The position numbers and the translations under genes are program-made. A model generated the notes under the pieces. It did not search any database, was not told the DNA's origin, and saw nothing but the letters and a program-made list of their open reading frames with translations. From JBEKDJ01 sp050014415 (GTDB lineage: Bacteria > Desulfobacterota > BSN033 > UBA1163), in NCBI GenBank assembly GCA_050014415.1, contig JBEKDJ010000426.1:1-5624 (forward strand): 5,624 nucleotides of DNA, given 5' to 3'. Positions within the stretch are counted from its first letter, which is position 1. Each line of letters starts with the position of its first letter. Below are positions 1 to 5,356 of this stretch, in pieces.

Positions 1-12
1 CCGCACTTTCAT

Positions 13-2133
13 CTATGCTTCTCCTTCTCTCATTTCCTGCGCCATGACTTTTAAAAAAAATTGAACGATATCTGGGTCGTATCGGTTGCCTGCCCCTTGT
101 TTGATCATCTCAATGGCATACTTGCGCTCCAGCGCACGCCTGTACGGCCGGTCTGAGGTTAAAGCGTCGAAGGAATCGACGACAGCAAAGATGCGCGCTC
201 CCATACTGATGGCCTCTGCAGCTAGGCCATCAGGGTAACCTTCACCATTGAAATACTCATGGTGGTGCAGCACAATGGGTATGATTTCGGCATAGGCAGC
301 GATTGGTTCCAGGATACGAACCCCCAAGTGAACGTGTTCATGCATCAGCTCTTCTTCCTCCTTGGTCAACTTCCCAGGCTTGTCGAGAATATTCCCTGGT
401 ATGCCAAGTTTCCCAATATCGTGCAGAAGCCCTCCTCGATGAAGAACATCCATCTCCTCCTGGGTAAGTCCCAAAACCTGGCCGATTCTCAAAGCCAGTT
501 TGGTCACTCGTTCAGAGTGACCTGCCGTCCAAGGAGATTTTGCATCAATGGCACGGGCTAAAGCTGTGAGCGTACCCCAGTTAAGTTCATTCAATTCCCT
601 GATGAGGCTAGCGTTTGAAAGGGCCACTCCCATCTGGTCGGCCAATTGGCGGGCTCGGTCGAAATCCTCTTGGGTACATATCGCTGATTGGAGGTACCAC
701 CCCAGGGTGATGAATCCGAGCAGTCTCTGTTTGAGAATGATGGGCAGGACCAGAAATTTCTTGATGCCGCTCCGAACCATGGGGGCGAGATAGTTGGGAG
801 TCCCAATGCCCGATTCGACTAAGAGACTTCCTGGATGATTGCTTAGTATTTCCATCTCTTCAGGCTTGAGGATAATTGCTTCGCTAGTTCTTCCCTTGCC
901 TTTGCCGTTCCCGATATAGGTCTGCCCTGTGATCTCAGCGTTGAAGTCGAGCAAGGTCACGCTTACAGTATCGCAAGGCGAGATGTCGTACATGCAGGTG
1001 AGCACCACTTCTATGATTTTTCTGGTGTCCAAGGCTGAAAGAATAGCCCGATCGATCTTATGCATCGTGGTCAGGGTATTAAATTGTTTGCCCAATCGAC
1101 TAGTCATTTTATTAAAAGATCCTGCAAGTTCCTCAAACTCATCACCACTCTTGATCGTTACCTGGCTATTGAAATCCTGTTGGCCAATCCGCATAGTCCC
1201 TTCCCGAAGCTTTTCGAGAGGGATCAGACTCCTTTGAATCTGGATAGTGCTAAGGAGTAATACTACCAAAAGGGACATGAGGATGATAGGAGGGAAGACT
1301 TTTTTGAAATTGGCTGCGGGTGCAAGCACATCTGATTTCGATTCACTCAGAACCACTGTCCATTTCGGCGTAAAGAATGGACCTTGAAGAAACATAGACC
1401 AATAATTAGCCAAGTATTCTTTCTCTCCATGCATCCATTCGAATCGACCCAAGGCAGAACGGCTCATTTGGAGCATTACCTGTTCGGAGAACGATACTAC
1501 TCCCGGAAGGGAAGAAAACAACACACTCTTCGACTGATCCAGGATAAAGAGTTCGGTCGAGGGCAACAAAGGATTCTCAACGCTCGCAAACCACAGGTAG
1601 GCCGGATTGATCTCTCCCACTAAGATTCCATGCCTCTGGTTTTTCGAATCAAGCGCCACGGCCATAAATATGTGCGGCGTAAGATCTGGATAGCGCTCAC
1701 TGGATATAAGGGTGCCGCCGGCACGAATATGCTGTTTCTGTTCCTGAGTAAAATTGGGCATATTTTGAATATGACCAAAGAGGAGAGTTTTTTTACCCAT
1801 AAACGCAAGAATGGCTAGACCCTTGAACCTCTCTTTTAGATGTCCATCGAATTCTTCGGGCGAATTTCGGAAGCTATGACTAGGTTGCTCACTACATTTG
1901 GAAGCCGCCAGCTGCATCTCATCCTCAAGAAACTGTAGGCGCTCAAAAATGGCCATGCCCACGGCCTTGCTGGCATGGTGCAGTCTCCTTTGACTATGCT
2001 CATTAAGCTGTTTCGTGACTTGGGTGTAGGATAGGGCTGCAAGGGCTCCGATAGGAATAAGGGCACAGCAGATAAATAGCACAAAGATCCTGCGTGCAAC
2101 CTTACTGCGAAGAAATGTCATCTCAATTTTCAT
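13..2133 (-). CDS. Membrane sensor c-di-GMP phosphodiesterase (Cache-like, HAMP, GAF, HD-GYP)
   Basis: Predicted inner-membrane receptor that hydrolyses cyclic di-GMP. Order in the 706-residue protein: transmembrane helix at about 15-37; a periplasmic region of about 240 residues whose end (FILDQSKSVLFSS, then WTVVLSES) resembles a Cache fold; second helix at about 280-300; HAMP at about 301-355; GAF at about 357-510; HD-GYP at about 517-700. The HD-GYP residues look complete: HSERV (H539), LLHDIGKLGIP (H571, D572), the HVHLG element (H600), HHHE (H623-H625), GYP (632-634), D653 and D656, and DRPYR from 661. The enzyme is therefore probably active, with the sensing domains controlling output; the ligand cannot be read from sequence. 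The ATG at 2133 is 15 bases after the upstream pseudopilin stop. A second ATG four codons inside (2121) is possible, and neither has a strong ribosome binding site, which fits translational coupling. Domain calls are confident; the biological target of signalling is inferred. Confidence 0.95.
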   Translation of the reverse strand: MKIEMTFLRSKVARRIFVLFICCALIPIGALAALSYTQVTKQLNEHSQRRLHHASKAVGMAIFERLQFLEDEMQLAASKCSEQPSHSFRNSPEEFDGHLKERFKGLAILAFMGKKTLLFGHIQNMPNFTQEQKQHIRAGGTLISSERYPDLTPHIFMAVALDSKNQRHGILVGEINPAYLWFASVENPLLPSTELFILDQSKSVLFSSLPGVVSFSEQVMLQMSRSALGRFEWMHGEKEYLANYWSMFLQGPFFTPKWTVVLSESKSDVLAPAANFKKVFPPIILMSLLVVLLLSTIQIQRSLIPLEKLREGTMRIGQQDFNSQVTIKSGDEFEELAGSFNKMTSRLGKQFNTLTTMHKIDRAILSALDTRKIIEVVLTCMYDISPCDTVSVTLLDFNAEITGQTYIGNGKGKGRTSEAIILKPEEMEILSNHPGSLLVESGIGTPNYLAPMVRSGIKKFLVLPIILKQRLLGFITLGWYLQSAICTQEDFDRARQLADQMGVALSNASLIRELNELNWGTLTALARAIDAKSPWTAGHSERVTKLALRIGQVLGLTQEEMDVLHRGGLLHDIGKLGIPGNILDKPGKLTKEEEELMHEHVHLGVRILEPIAAYAEIIPIVLHHHEYFNGEGYPDGLAAEAISMGARIFAVVDSFDALTSDRPYRRALERKYAIEMIKQGAGNRYDPDIVQFFLKVMAQEMREGEA

Positions 2134-2136
2134 GCT

Positions 2137-2149
2137 ATGCAGCCTGCAT
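2137..2149. promoter_or_regulatory. Palindrome at the pseudopilin / HD-GYP junction
   Basis: ATGCAG-C-CTGCAT is a perfect 6-bp palindrome around one central base. It overlaps the stop codon of the pseudopilin gene and lies immediately before the HD-GYP start. In the mRNA it covers the only weak Shine-Dalgarno-like bases (GCAGG, nine bases before the ATG). It might influence coupled translation. A hairpin with a one-base loop is not stable as drawn, so it may also be chance. Confidence 0.35.
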
Positions 2150-2667
2150 TAGTACTCCGAAGCCAGACCTACGAATGCCCCATTATTGGCCCGGACAATA
2201 TCATCATGGCTAACTTTAGCCGTAAGAGCTGGGTTGCTGGCCCCATCCTTGCCCATGCTGTAGAGGTCAAAGTCCGTATTTAGAGGATTTGTGAACCGGT
2301 CTCTCCGCCAGGCCCCCTTAAGGTCTTTTTTGTCTACACCTTGGAGTCTCAAGTATTGGTACGGACGTCCCCAGGGATCGAGTTTAGTTGGAAGTCCAGA
2401 TTCGGCGAGGGTGTCAGGCGGCCTTCCACGCTCGGCCTGAAAGCTTAGCACCGCCCCTTCTATCTCTCCGATGCCCGCTATGGCTGCCGAATTTCTTGCC
2501 TTGTCGATGTAACCATCGTACATGGGCACTGCAATGGCACCTAACGTTCCTAGTATTGCTATTGCAAGAAGCAGCTCTACCAGGGTCAAGGCCTGAACAC
2601 GCTTTTGTGACCGGCCTTCGATCGGAAGGGCATCAGTGAAGCTGATGTAACGCATATCCTTACCCAC
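2149..2667 (-). CDS. GspG-like pseudopilin (type II secretion / type IV pilus-like)
   Basis: Class III signal peptide protein of 172 residues. A 26-residue leader ending in basic residues (RSQKRVQA) is followed by LTLVELLLAIAILG and more hydrophobic residues. Prepilin peptidase would cut after A26, putting Leu at +1 and the conserved Glu (E31) at +5. Ala at -1 and Leu at +1 differ from the usual Gly and Phe/Met, but the family tolerates both. The C-terminal part carries GspG hallmarks: DPWGRPYQYL (97-106) and FDLYSMGKDG (133-142), the latter near the region that binds calcium in major pseudopilins. It would assemble in the inner membrane into a short pseudopilus. No other secretion gene is in view, so it may be an orphan pilin. 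The chosen GTG start (2667) has GAAGGA nine bases upstream; an in-frame ATG at 2655 is an alternative. It is followed closely by the HD-GYP gene on the same strand. Confidence 0.9.
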   Translation of the reverse strand: MGKDMRYISFTDALPIEGRSQKRVQALTLVELLLAIAILGTLGAIAVPMYDGYIDKARNSAAIAGIGEIEGAVLSFQAERGRPPDTLAESGLPTKLDPWGRPYQYLRLQGVDKKDLKGAWRRDRFTNPLNTDFDLYSMGKDGASNPALTAKVSHDDIVRANNGAFVGLASEY

Positions 2668-2681
2668 TCCCGCATATCCTT
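2651..2681 (-). promoter_or_regulatory. Duplicated ribosome-binding/start element of the pseudopilin gene
   Basis: The 11-mer AAGGATATGCG (- strand) occurs twice, 20 bases apart (2671-2681 and 2651-2661). Each copy contains an AAGGA element and an ATG. The upstream copy supplies the Shine-Dalgarno for the GTG start at 2667; the downstream copy contains the alternative in-frame ATG at 2655. The ATG in the upstream copy (2675) is out of frame with the pilin. The layout looks like a small local duplication that leaves the true start ambiguous. Confidence 0.5.
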
Positions 2682-2705
2682 CAGGGGCTTATGTTATTCT
2701 TCCCA

Positions 2706-3169
2706 TTACCTTCTGACATTAGGGATGAGACGGTTTCCCAGATCATTATCGTTTGGCAAAAGATCCCTTGGTACTTTCTCCCTCCCAAGTGTTCTGAAAA
2801 ATAGATATCTTGCAAATCCACTATTATTTCCCAGGCAGAATTTATTCTTTAAGAAATCAGCGGCAGCATGGTAATCAGACATCCTGTCGTTGAAGAATAT
2901 GCAGGTCGCTAAAAGCTCACAATTAGTCCTGTCTACCTCCTTCCTGATCAAATCTAACAATAAGTCCTGTTTTTCATACCTATTCTTTTTTTCCCAGCCC
3001 CTTTCACGATTCTTCGAAAGTACTGAGGCTGCTTCATCCCGTTAATAGTGGATCCTTTGCTAACGATAACAAAGAACGCCACAATGCCCATGGTTTCGCT
3101 TTGTAGACAGTCCTCCTGAAATTGAATATGCAATTCCAGTGCCAGGATGGCCGTTATGATCCAACCCAT
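2706..3169 (-). pseudogene. Unrecognised gene, probably broken by one frameshift
   Basis: Two overlapping - strand frames together read like one protein of about 150 residues. The 5' frame opens with ATG at 3169 (MGWIITAILALELHI, a hydrophobic start that could be a signal or anchor) and reaches about 3045. From 3041 a different frame becomes the coding-like one: it is rich in charged residues (RDEAASVLSKNRERGWEKK), then CELLATCIFFNDRMSDYH and REKVPRDLLPNDNDLGNR, stopping at 2706. The second frame has no ATG or GTG near its beginning; a TTG at 2960 could start an 84-residue product. A single-base indel near 3040 would join the two. It lies about 40 bases upstream of the pseudopilin gene in the same direction and may once have been in its operon. 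I do not recognise the family, and the 5' half is less convincing than the 3' half. Confidence 0.45.
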
Positions 3170-3212
3170 TGATCTTGAAAGATATTGTGCTAATTAGGAA
3201 AGCCTATTAGGC

Positions 3213-3232
3213 GGCGAGAATCGCCTTTTTTT
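3213..3232 (+). terminator. Rho-independent terminator, orphan
   Basis: GGCGA-GAA-TCGCC forms a 5-bp GC-rich stem with a 3-base loop, followed directly by seven Ts. The T-tract is only on the + strand side, so it should stop rightward transcription. No + strand gene is visible for several hundred bases upstream, so the transcript it ends is unknown. It could be a small RNA or antisense RNA to the broken gene at 2706-3169. Confidence 0.65.
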
Positions 3233-3267
3233 GTCATGGGAAAAATGATTTGGGGACTACGCTATTG

Positions 3268-3360
3268 TTAGTTCCGAGATTTCTCCTCACCTTCCTGTAA
3301 TAGCGCTCCAGTCTCCTCCCAAAGTGAAGCCAGAAACAACTCTGCCTTTCTTATGCACAT
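3268..3360 (-). CDS. Possible small ORF of 30 codons
   Basis: MCIRKAELFLASLWEETG followed by an acidic and polar tail ending GEEKSRN. The amino-acid mix (Leu/Ala/Glu, amphipathic) resembles a genuine helix more than random frame noise. No Shine-Dalgarno is evident before the ATG, the frame opens only five codons upstream, and no family is recognised. It could be a real small protein, a remnant of a larger decayed gene, or chance. Low confidence. Confidence 0.2.
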   Translation of the reverse strand: MCIRKAELFLASLWEETGALLQEGEEKSRN

Positions 3361-3569
3361 TTCTAACAGAAACCATCAACCTTCGGAGTAGTCTCAGAGT
3401 GAACAGTAATAGTTGAAATTATCAAAGCCTTAAACGCCTCGACAATGTTCATCTCCAATAAGGTTGGCCTAACTCTGTCGAGGGCTACAGGCTGAGCCCA
3501 TCCGCAGGCTCTTGCTGTTCGGTACCCAGTGCTCGCGGCGAACGGAGGCTAACCCCCTTCCAATTCTCC

Positions 3570-3598
3570 TTGACACCCTATTCTTAATTTCATAGACT
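3570..3598 (+). promoter_or_regulatory. Sigma70-type promoter for the small-gene cluster
   Basis: A perfect -35 box TTGACA (3570-3575) is followed after 17 bases by TAGACT (3593-3598), which matches four of six positions of TATAAT including the key first, second and last. Transcription would start near 3605, leaving about 70 bases of leader before the first ATG of the rightward ORF cluster at 3678. Confidence 0.55.
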
Positions 3599-3677
3599 TT
3601 GGTATGAAAAAGAACTGATAGGTGCACGCTCAACATTCGGAGATATACGGGGAAGGTCGACAAGGTAATAAAAGAAG

Positions 3678-3827
3678 ATGAACAAGGACTTAGAAAGACA
3701 ATTTGAAAGGGCAATGATTTCCGTACATGAAAGAGCCTTGATTGAATGTAGATACCAAGCCACTCGATTCTTGCGGGTGACTCGTGAAAATGTTGGCTGG
3801 AATTCATTGCGATTATTGTGGAGGTGA
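3678..3827 (+). CDS. Truncated member of a conserved ATRFL-motif protein family (49 codons)
   Basis: MNKDLERQFERAMISVHERA continues with LIECRYQATRFLRVTRENVG and ends RLLWR. From memory this matches the N-terminal part of an unnamed family of small bacterial proteins with a core like Y-x-ATRFL-x-MV, then GG and LL. One residue appears missing after FLR (FLRM-V in the family), and family members continue well past the point where this one meets TGA. It is therefore probably a truncated or frameshifted copy. It begins with ATG after AGAAG, a weak ribosome binding site, and its end overlaps the start of the zinc-ribbon ORF by 44 bases in another frame. The family has no function I can state. The resemblance is recalled, not searched. 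Confidence 0.5.
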   Translation: MNKDLERQFERAMISVHERALIECRYQATRFLRVTRENVGWNSLRLLWR

Positions 3828-3981
3828 ATCAAAGAATTTTCCTTTTTTCTGTGAGTTGGGGCGGTTTGTGAAAGAGGATTCAATGTGTCCTGTTTGTTTC
3901 AATCAGTATTTCAAAGGCAATTTGCTAAAGGATAGCGTTCGAAAGCATGAATCCAAAACGATGAAGAAAATAGAGGGTTAA
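3784..3981 (+). CDS. Small zinc-ribbon protein
   Basis: A 65-residue protein with two Cys knuckles: HCDYCGG (C9, C12) and MCPVCF (C35, C38), separated by 22 residues, plus a further Cys at 23. This spacing fits a zinc ribbon binding one zinc ion. The tail is strongly basic (KDSVRKHESKTMKKIEG), which would suit nucleic-acid contact, but no function follows. The start is uncertain: GTG at 3784 or the ATG two codons later at 3790. Neither has a clear Shine-Dalgarno, so it may depend on translation of the overlapping upstream ORF. The frame is closed just upstream (TGA at 3778), so it is not part of a longer gene in this frame. The next Shine-Dalgarno begins on its stop codon, indicating a polycistronic arrangement. 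Confidence 0.55.
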   Translation: MKMLAGIHCDYCGGESKNFPFFCELGRFVKEDSMCPVCFNQYFKGNLLKDSVRKHESKTMKKIEG

Positions 3982-3988
3982 GAAGGAG
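3981..3988 (+). promoter_or_regulatory. Strong Shine-Dalgarno, AGAAGGAG
   Basis: This near-ideal ribosome binding site overlaps the last base of the zinc-ribbon stop codon and lies five bases before a TTG codon at 3994. Its quality is the main reason to take the short following ORF seriously. An ATG also sits at 3989, directly after the site, but it is too close and its frame soon meets a stop. Confidence 0.5.
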
Positions 3989-3993
3989 ATGGA

Positions 3994-4068
3994 TTGGCAA
4001 CAAAGGAATGGTTTCTAGAGATGGTGTGACTGGCAAATCAGGAGATGAAGAAAGGAGCAATTAGCTAA
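3994..4068 (+). pseudogene. 24-codon ORF with an in-frame TGA
   Basis: Starting at TTG, the frame reads MATKEWFLEMV, a TGA at 4027-4029, then LANQEMKKGAIS and TAA. The two halves are alike in character and the stop is one transition away from CGA (Arg). The final TAA shares its last A with the ATG of the next ORF (TAATG), a typical coupling junction. Taken together, this looks like one tiny gene with a nonsense mutation. Selenocysteine reading is very unlikely because no hairpin is evident after the TGA. It could also be chance, given its length. Confidence 0.35.
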
Positions 4069-4321
4069 TGAAAGTCTATGTAGTTTTTCATAAGGATTAC
4101 GCACATAAGAAAGGCGAGTTAATGGGTGTATTGGTAGAGAGAAGGAAAGATATAAGAGGCAAAATTTGGTGAAGGATAAGAAAGATATCTTTGTTTTCCC
4201 AAAAGAGGTAAAAGTGAGTGATGATAGTCGATTACTTGTAGCAAAAGGGATACTCACACGGGAAGAGTTTTCTGAAATGGTAAAACTGATGAATCCAGAA
4301 ATGAAGAGCAAGAGAAAATGA
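4068..4321 (+). pseudogene. Small unrecognised protein gene split over two frames
   Basis: The first part (4068-4172) reads MKVYVVFHKDYAHKKGELMG, then VLVERRKDIRG and stops. The second (4169-4321, possible GTG start) reads VKDKKDIFVFPKEVKVSDD and LTREEFSEMVKLMNPE with a basic tail. Both halves look coding, and they would make one protein of about 83 residues if a base or short segment was lost around 4150-4170. The GTG at 4169 overlaps the first stop by two bases, so two coupled genes are an alternative. AAAGGAG lies ten bases before the first ATG, and the start overlaps the preceding stop as TAATG. I cannot name the family; the first half suggests a beta strand followed by a charged segment. 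It is the last member of the rightward cluster, and I see no clear terminator after it. Confidence 0.45.
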
Positions 4322-4377
4322 AAGACCCCTATCTAATCTTTTCGAATCGGTCCAGTCGCAATCTAGTTTTAAGGCTT

Positions 4378-4648
4378 TCATTTAGGGTCAGACATGAGTA
4401 TTGTGATGCCTTGGGAGACAAGAATATCAATAGGCAAGACCTTCAGTTCAGGAACATTTCGCTTCCAGTCCTTGAACGAACCCGAACCAAATAGCATCCG
4501 GGACGGCCTTCTCGTTAAACATACTTTCGCGCTCTTCGACCTTCTCGGTAGCAAACCAAAACCAAGCGGGTAACGACTCCCAGCCTTTCGAAACCTCTTT
4601 TCCGGTTATGAGTGGACAGAATGAACAGGCCAGAGGCCGAAACGCCAT
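4378..4648 (-). pseudogene. Remnant of an unrecognised gene in two frames
   Basis: Frame one (stop at 4448) carries GKEVSKGWESLPAWFWFATE, KVEERES and DAIWFGFVQGLE, with aromatic-rich spacing reminiscent of DUF2958-like small proteins (WYATE, then FGLV); that link is weak and from memory. Frame two (ATG at 4497, stop at 4378) carries FKDWKRNVPELKVLPIDILV and ends ILMSDPK, which also looks genuinely coding. The frames overlap for about 50 bases, as expected after an indel near 4450-4490. No Shine-Dalgarno precedes the ATG at 4648; the frame stays open to a stop at 4679. It may be a decayed accessory gene. A 39-residue gene from the ATG at 4497 is an alternative, but no ribosome binding site supports it. 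Confidence 0.4.
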
Positions 4649-5037
4649 GAATGAGGCGCCGGGCCAGAGCCCCCATGCTTAAGGTTTAGAGCCTTATAGA
4701 AATCGGTTTTTGACGCAGCACGGAGAAAGCAGAAGTTTTTGGGATTTGCTTCCGGATTTTCAACAGAAATTGTGGAAAACATGTGGACACGTCTAAGAAA
4801 GGAACGTCTACTCCCGCATCCACAAAGGTTTTTCCGTAGATTGCCTATTTCTTAAGCAAAAATATTATCAAATAATATCAGGATATTACCAGGACTTGGC
4901 CTGAAGAAGCCTGTTGCTGCTGACTCCGCTGTGGATAGCCCGGAGGGACCCTTGATTTATCAACATTCCCAAGGCCCACCCCGCAGAAAGAGTCTAGGAA
5001 TGGCTCTTTCCAAACATATTACCCCATGAATCCGGTC
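4649..5037. other. Gene-free stretch with DnaA-box-like sites
   Basis: No open frame here looks coding. The main content is a cluster of sites similar to TTATCCACA and an AT-rich core, described separately. The outer parts (4650-4750 and 4970-5037) show nothing convincing beyond a weak 5-bp hairpin (TAAGG/CCTTA, 4680-4696). Confidence 0.55.
4757..4965. other. Origin-like cluster of six DnaA-box-like 9-mers around an AT-rich core
   Basis: Compared with TTATCCACA, one-mismatch sites are 4771-4779 (- strand TTTTCCACA), 4930-4938 (- strand CTATCCACA) and 4957-4965 (TTATCAACA). Two-mismatch sites are 4757-4765, 4782-4790 and 4816-4824. Between the left four and right two lies a very AT-rich segment (4850-4889) holding ATATTAT-CAA-ATAATAT (4862-4878), a 7-bp inverted repeat with a 3-base gap. 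Boxes flanking an easily melted region are the usual layout of a replication origin. No dnaA, dnaN, rpmH, rep or par gene is visible here, and no box is an exact consensus, so this is a candidate only. Confidence 0.35.
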
Positions 5038-5304
5038 TCAGCGCGCTTTTCCGGAATCGATCCCAAACGAACGCTCTTTCTGTGCGGGCTGGATAAGGCG
5101 GGAGCCTATTGAGAGCCGAACTTCACCACGAATCCTTTGGACTTGTTGACCCATTGGAAAATGTTGCCAGAAAACATGGTTAATGTAGGACTGCAGAAGA
5201 TAGCGAGAGTTGAGTATGGTCTTCAGTTTCTTCTCCATGACTTTTTTGGGCACAAAGAATAGATAGATCGCCTCTATGTATTTTCTTTTTGATCGAGGAC
5301 TCAT
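5038..5304 (-). pseudogene. Decayed 5' end of an insertion-sequence transposase
   Basis: The frame begins MSPRSKRKYIEAIYL. From memory, this is nearly the standard opening of a family of integrase-type (DDE, rve-domain) transposases of about 400 residues, which continue with an RYKKA-like segment, a K-ILNEF segment and CGY-RK-AIRLL. Here FFVPKKVMEKKLKTILN and then YLLQSYINHVF follow, roughly keeping the pattern but heavily altered, and the rest to the stop at 5038 shows no match I can see. At 88 residues it lacks the whole catalytic domain and cannot be active. The ATG at 5304 has a very good Shine-Dalgarno (GGAGG, seven bases upstream) and a promoter upstream, so a short product could still be made. 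Recognition rests mainly on the first 15 residues. Confidence 0.6.
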
Positions 5305-5327
5305 GATCTGCCCTCCATTTAGGGCTT

Positions 5328-5356
5328 GTTATCCTGCAACAGCCATTGTGAGTCAA
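5328..5356 (-). promoter_or_regulatory. Promoter of the transposase remnant
   Basis: On the - strand, TTGACT (5351-5356) is followed after 17 bases by GATAAC (5328-5333), matching five of six and four of six consensus positions. It lies about 25 bases upstream of the transposase ATG and points away from the tRNA gene promoter, so the two are divergent. Confidence 0.5.

Larger units (their letters stand above)
3170..3677. other. Stretch without a convincing gene
   Basis: No long open frame has coding character here. It contains a + strand terminator hairpin (3213-3232), a near-palindrome GCCTATTAGGC (3202-3212), a 30-codon - strand ORF (3268-3360), an 8-bp inverted repeat with a 31-base gap (CCTCGACA 3437-3444, TGTCGAGG 3476-3483), and a GC-rich, hairpin-prone segment at about 3480-3560 that contrasts with AT-rich flanks. 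It ends with a + strand promoter (3570-3598). The - strand ORFs that cross it (3469-3883) look like noise. Confidence 0.6.

Noticed and set aside
259..1818. Several + strand frames of 60-100 residues and overlapping - strand frames inside the HD-GYP gene
   Set aside because: They lie within a gene with clear domain structure and lack ribosome sites and coding character; they are shadows.
2388..2639. An 83-residue + strand frame opposite the pseudopilin
   Set aside because: Antisense to a gene with a convincing prepilin motif and GspG C-terminal motifs; low-complexity residue mix.
3170..3677. Possible cyclic-di-GMP riboswitch, considered because an HD-GYP gene lies nearby
   Set aside because: No GEMM-type conserved core such as GCAAACC was found on either strand.
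3819..3827. Excellent Shine-Dalgarno GGAGGTGA
   Set aside because: No start codon at a usable distance opens a frame of meaningful length; the bases encode part of the zinc ribbon and the end of the upstream ORF.
3469..3883. Two overlapping - strand frames of 112 and 97 residues
   Set aside because: Rich in Ser, Leu, Arg and His in the manner of antisense noise, opposite the + strand small-gene cluster and its promoter, with no ribosome site.
4015..4311. A 98-residue - strand frame starting MLFISGFISF
   Set aside because: Ser/Phe/Leu-rich complement of the purine-rich + strand ORFs; no ribosome site or motif.
4623..4676. ATG at 4676 (- strand) opening a 52-residue Arg-rich frame
   Set aside because: It lies out of frame with the aromatic-rich remnant and has the Arg/Leu/Val pattern of a shadow frame.
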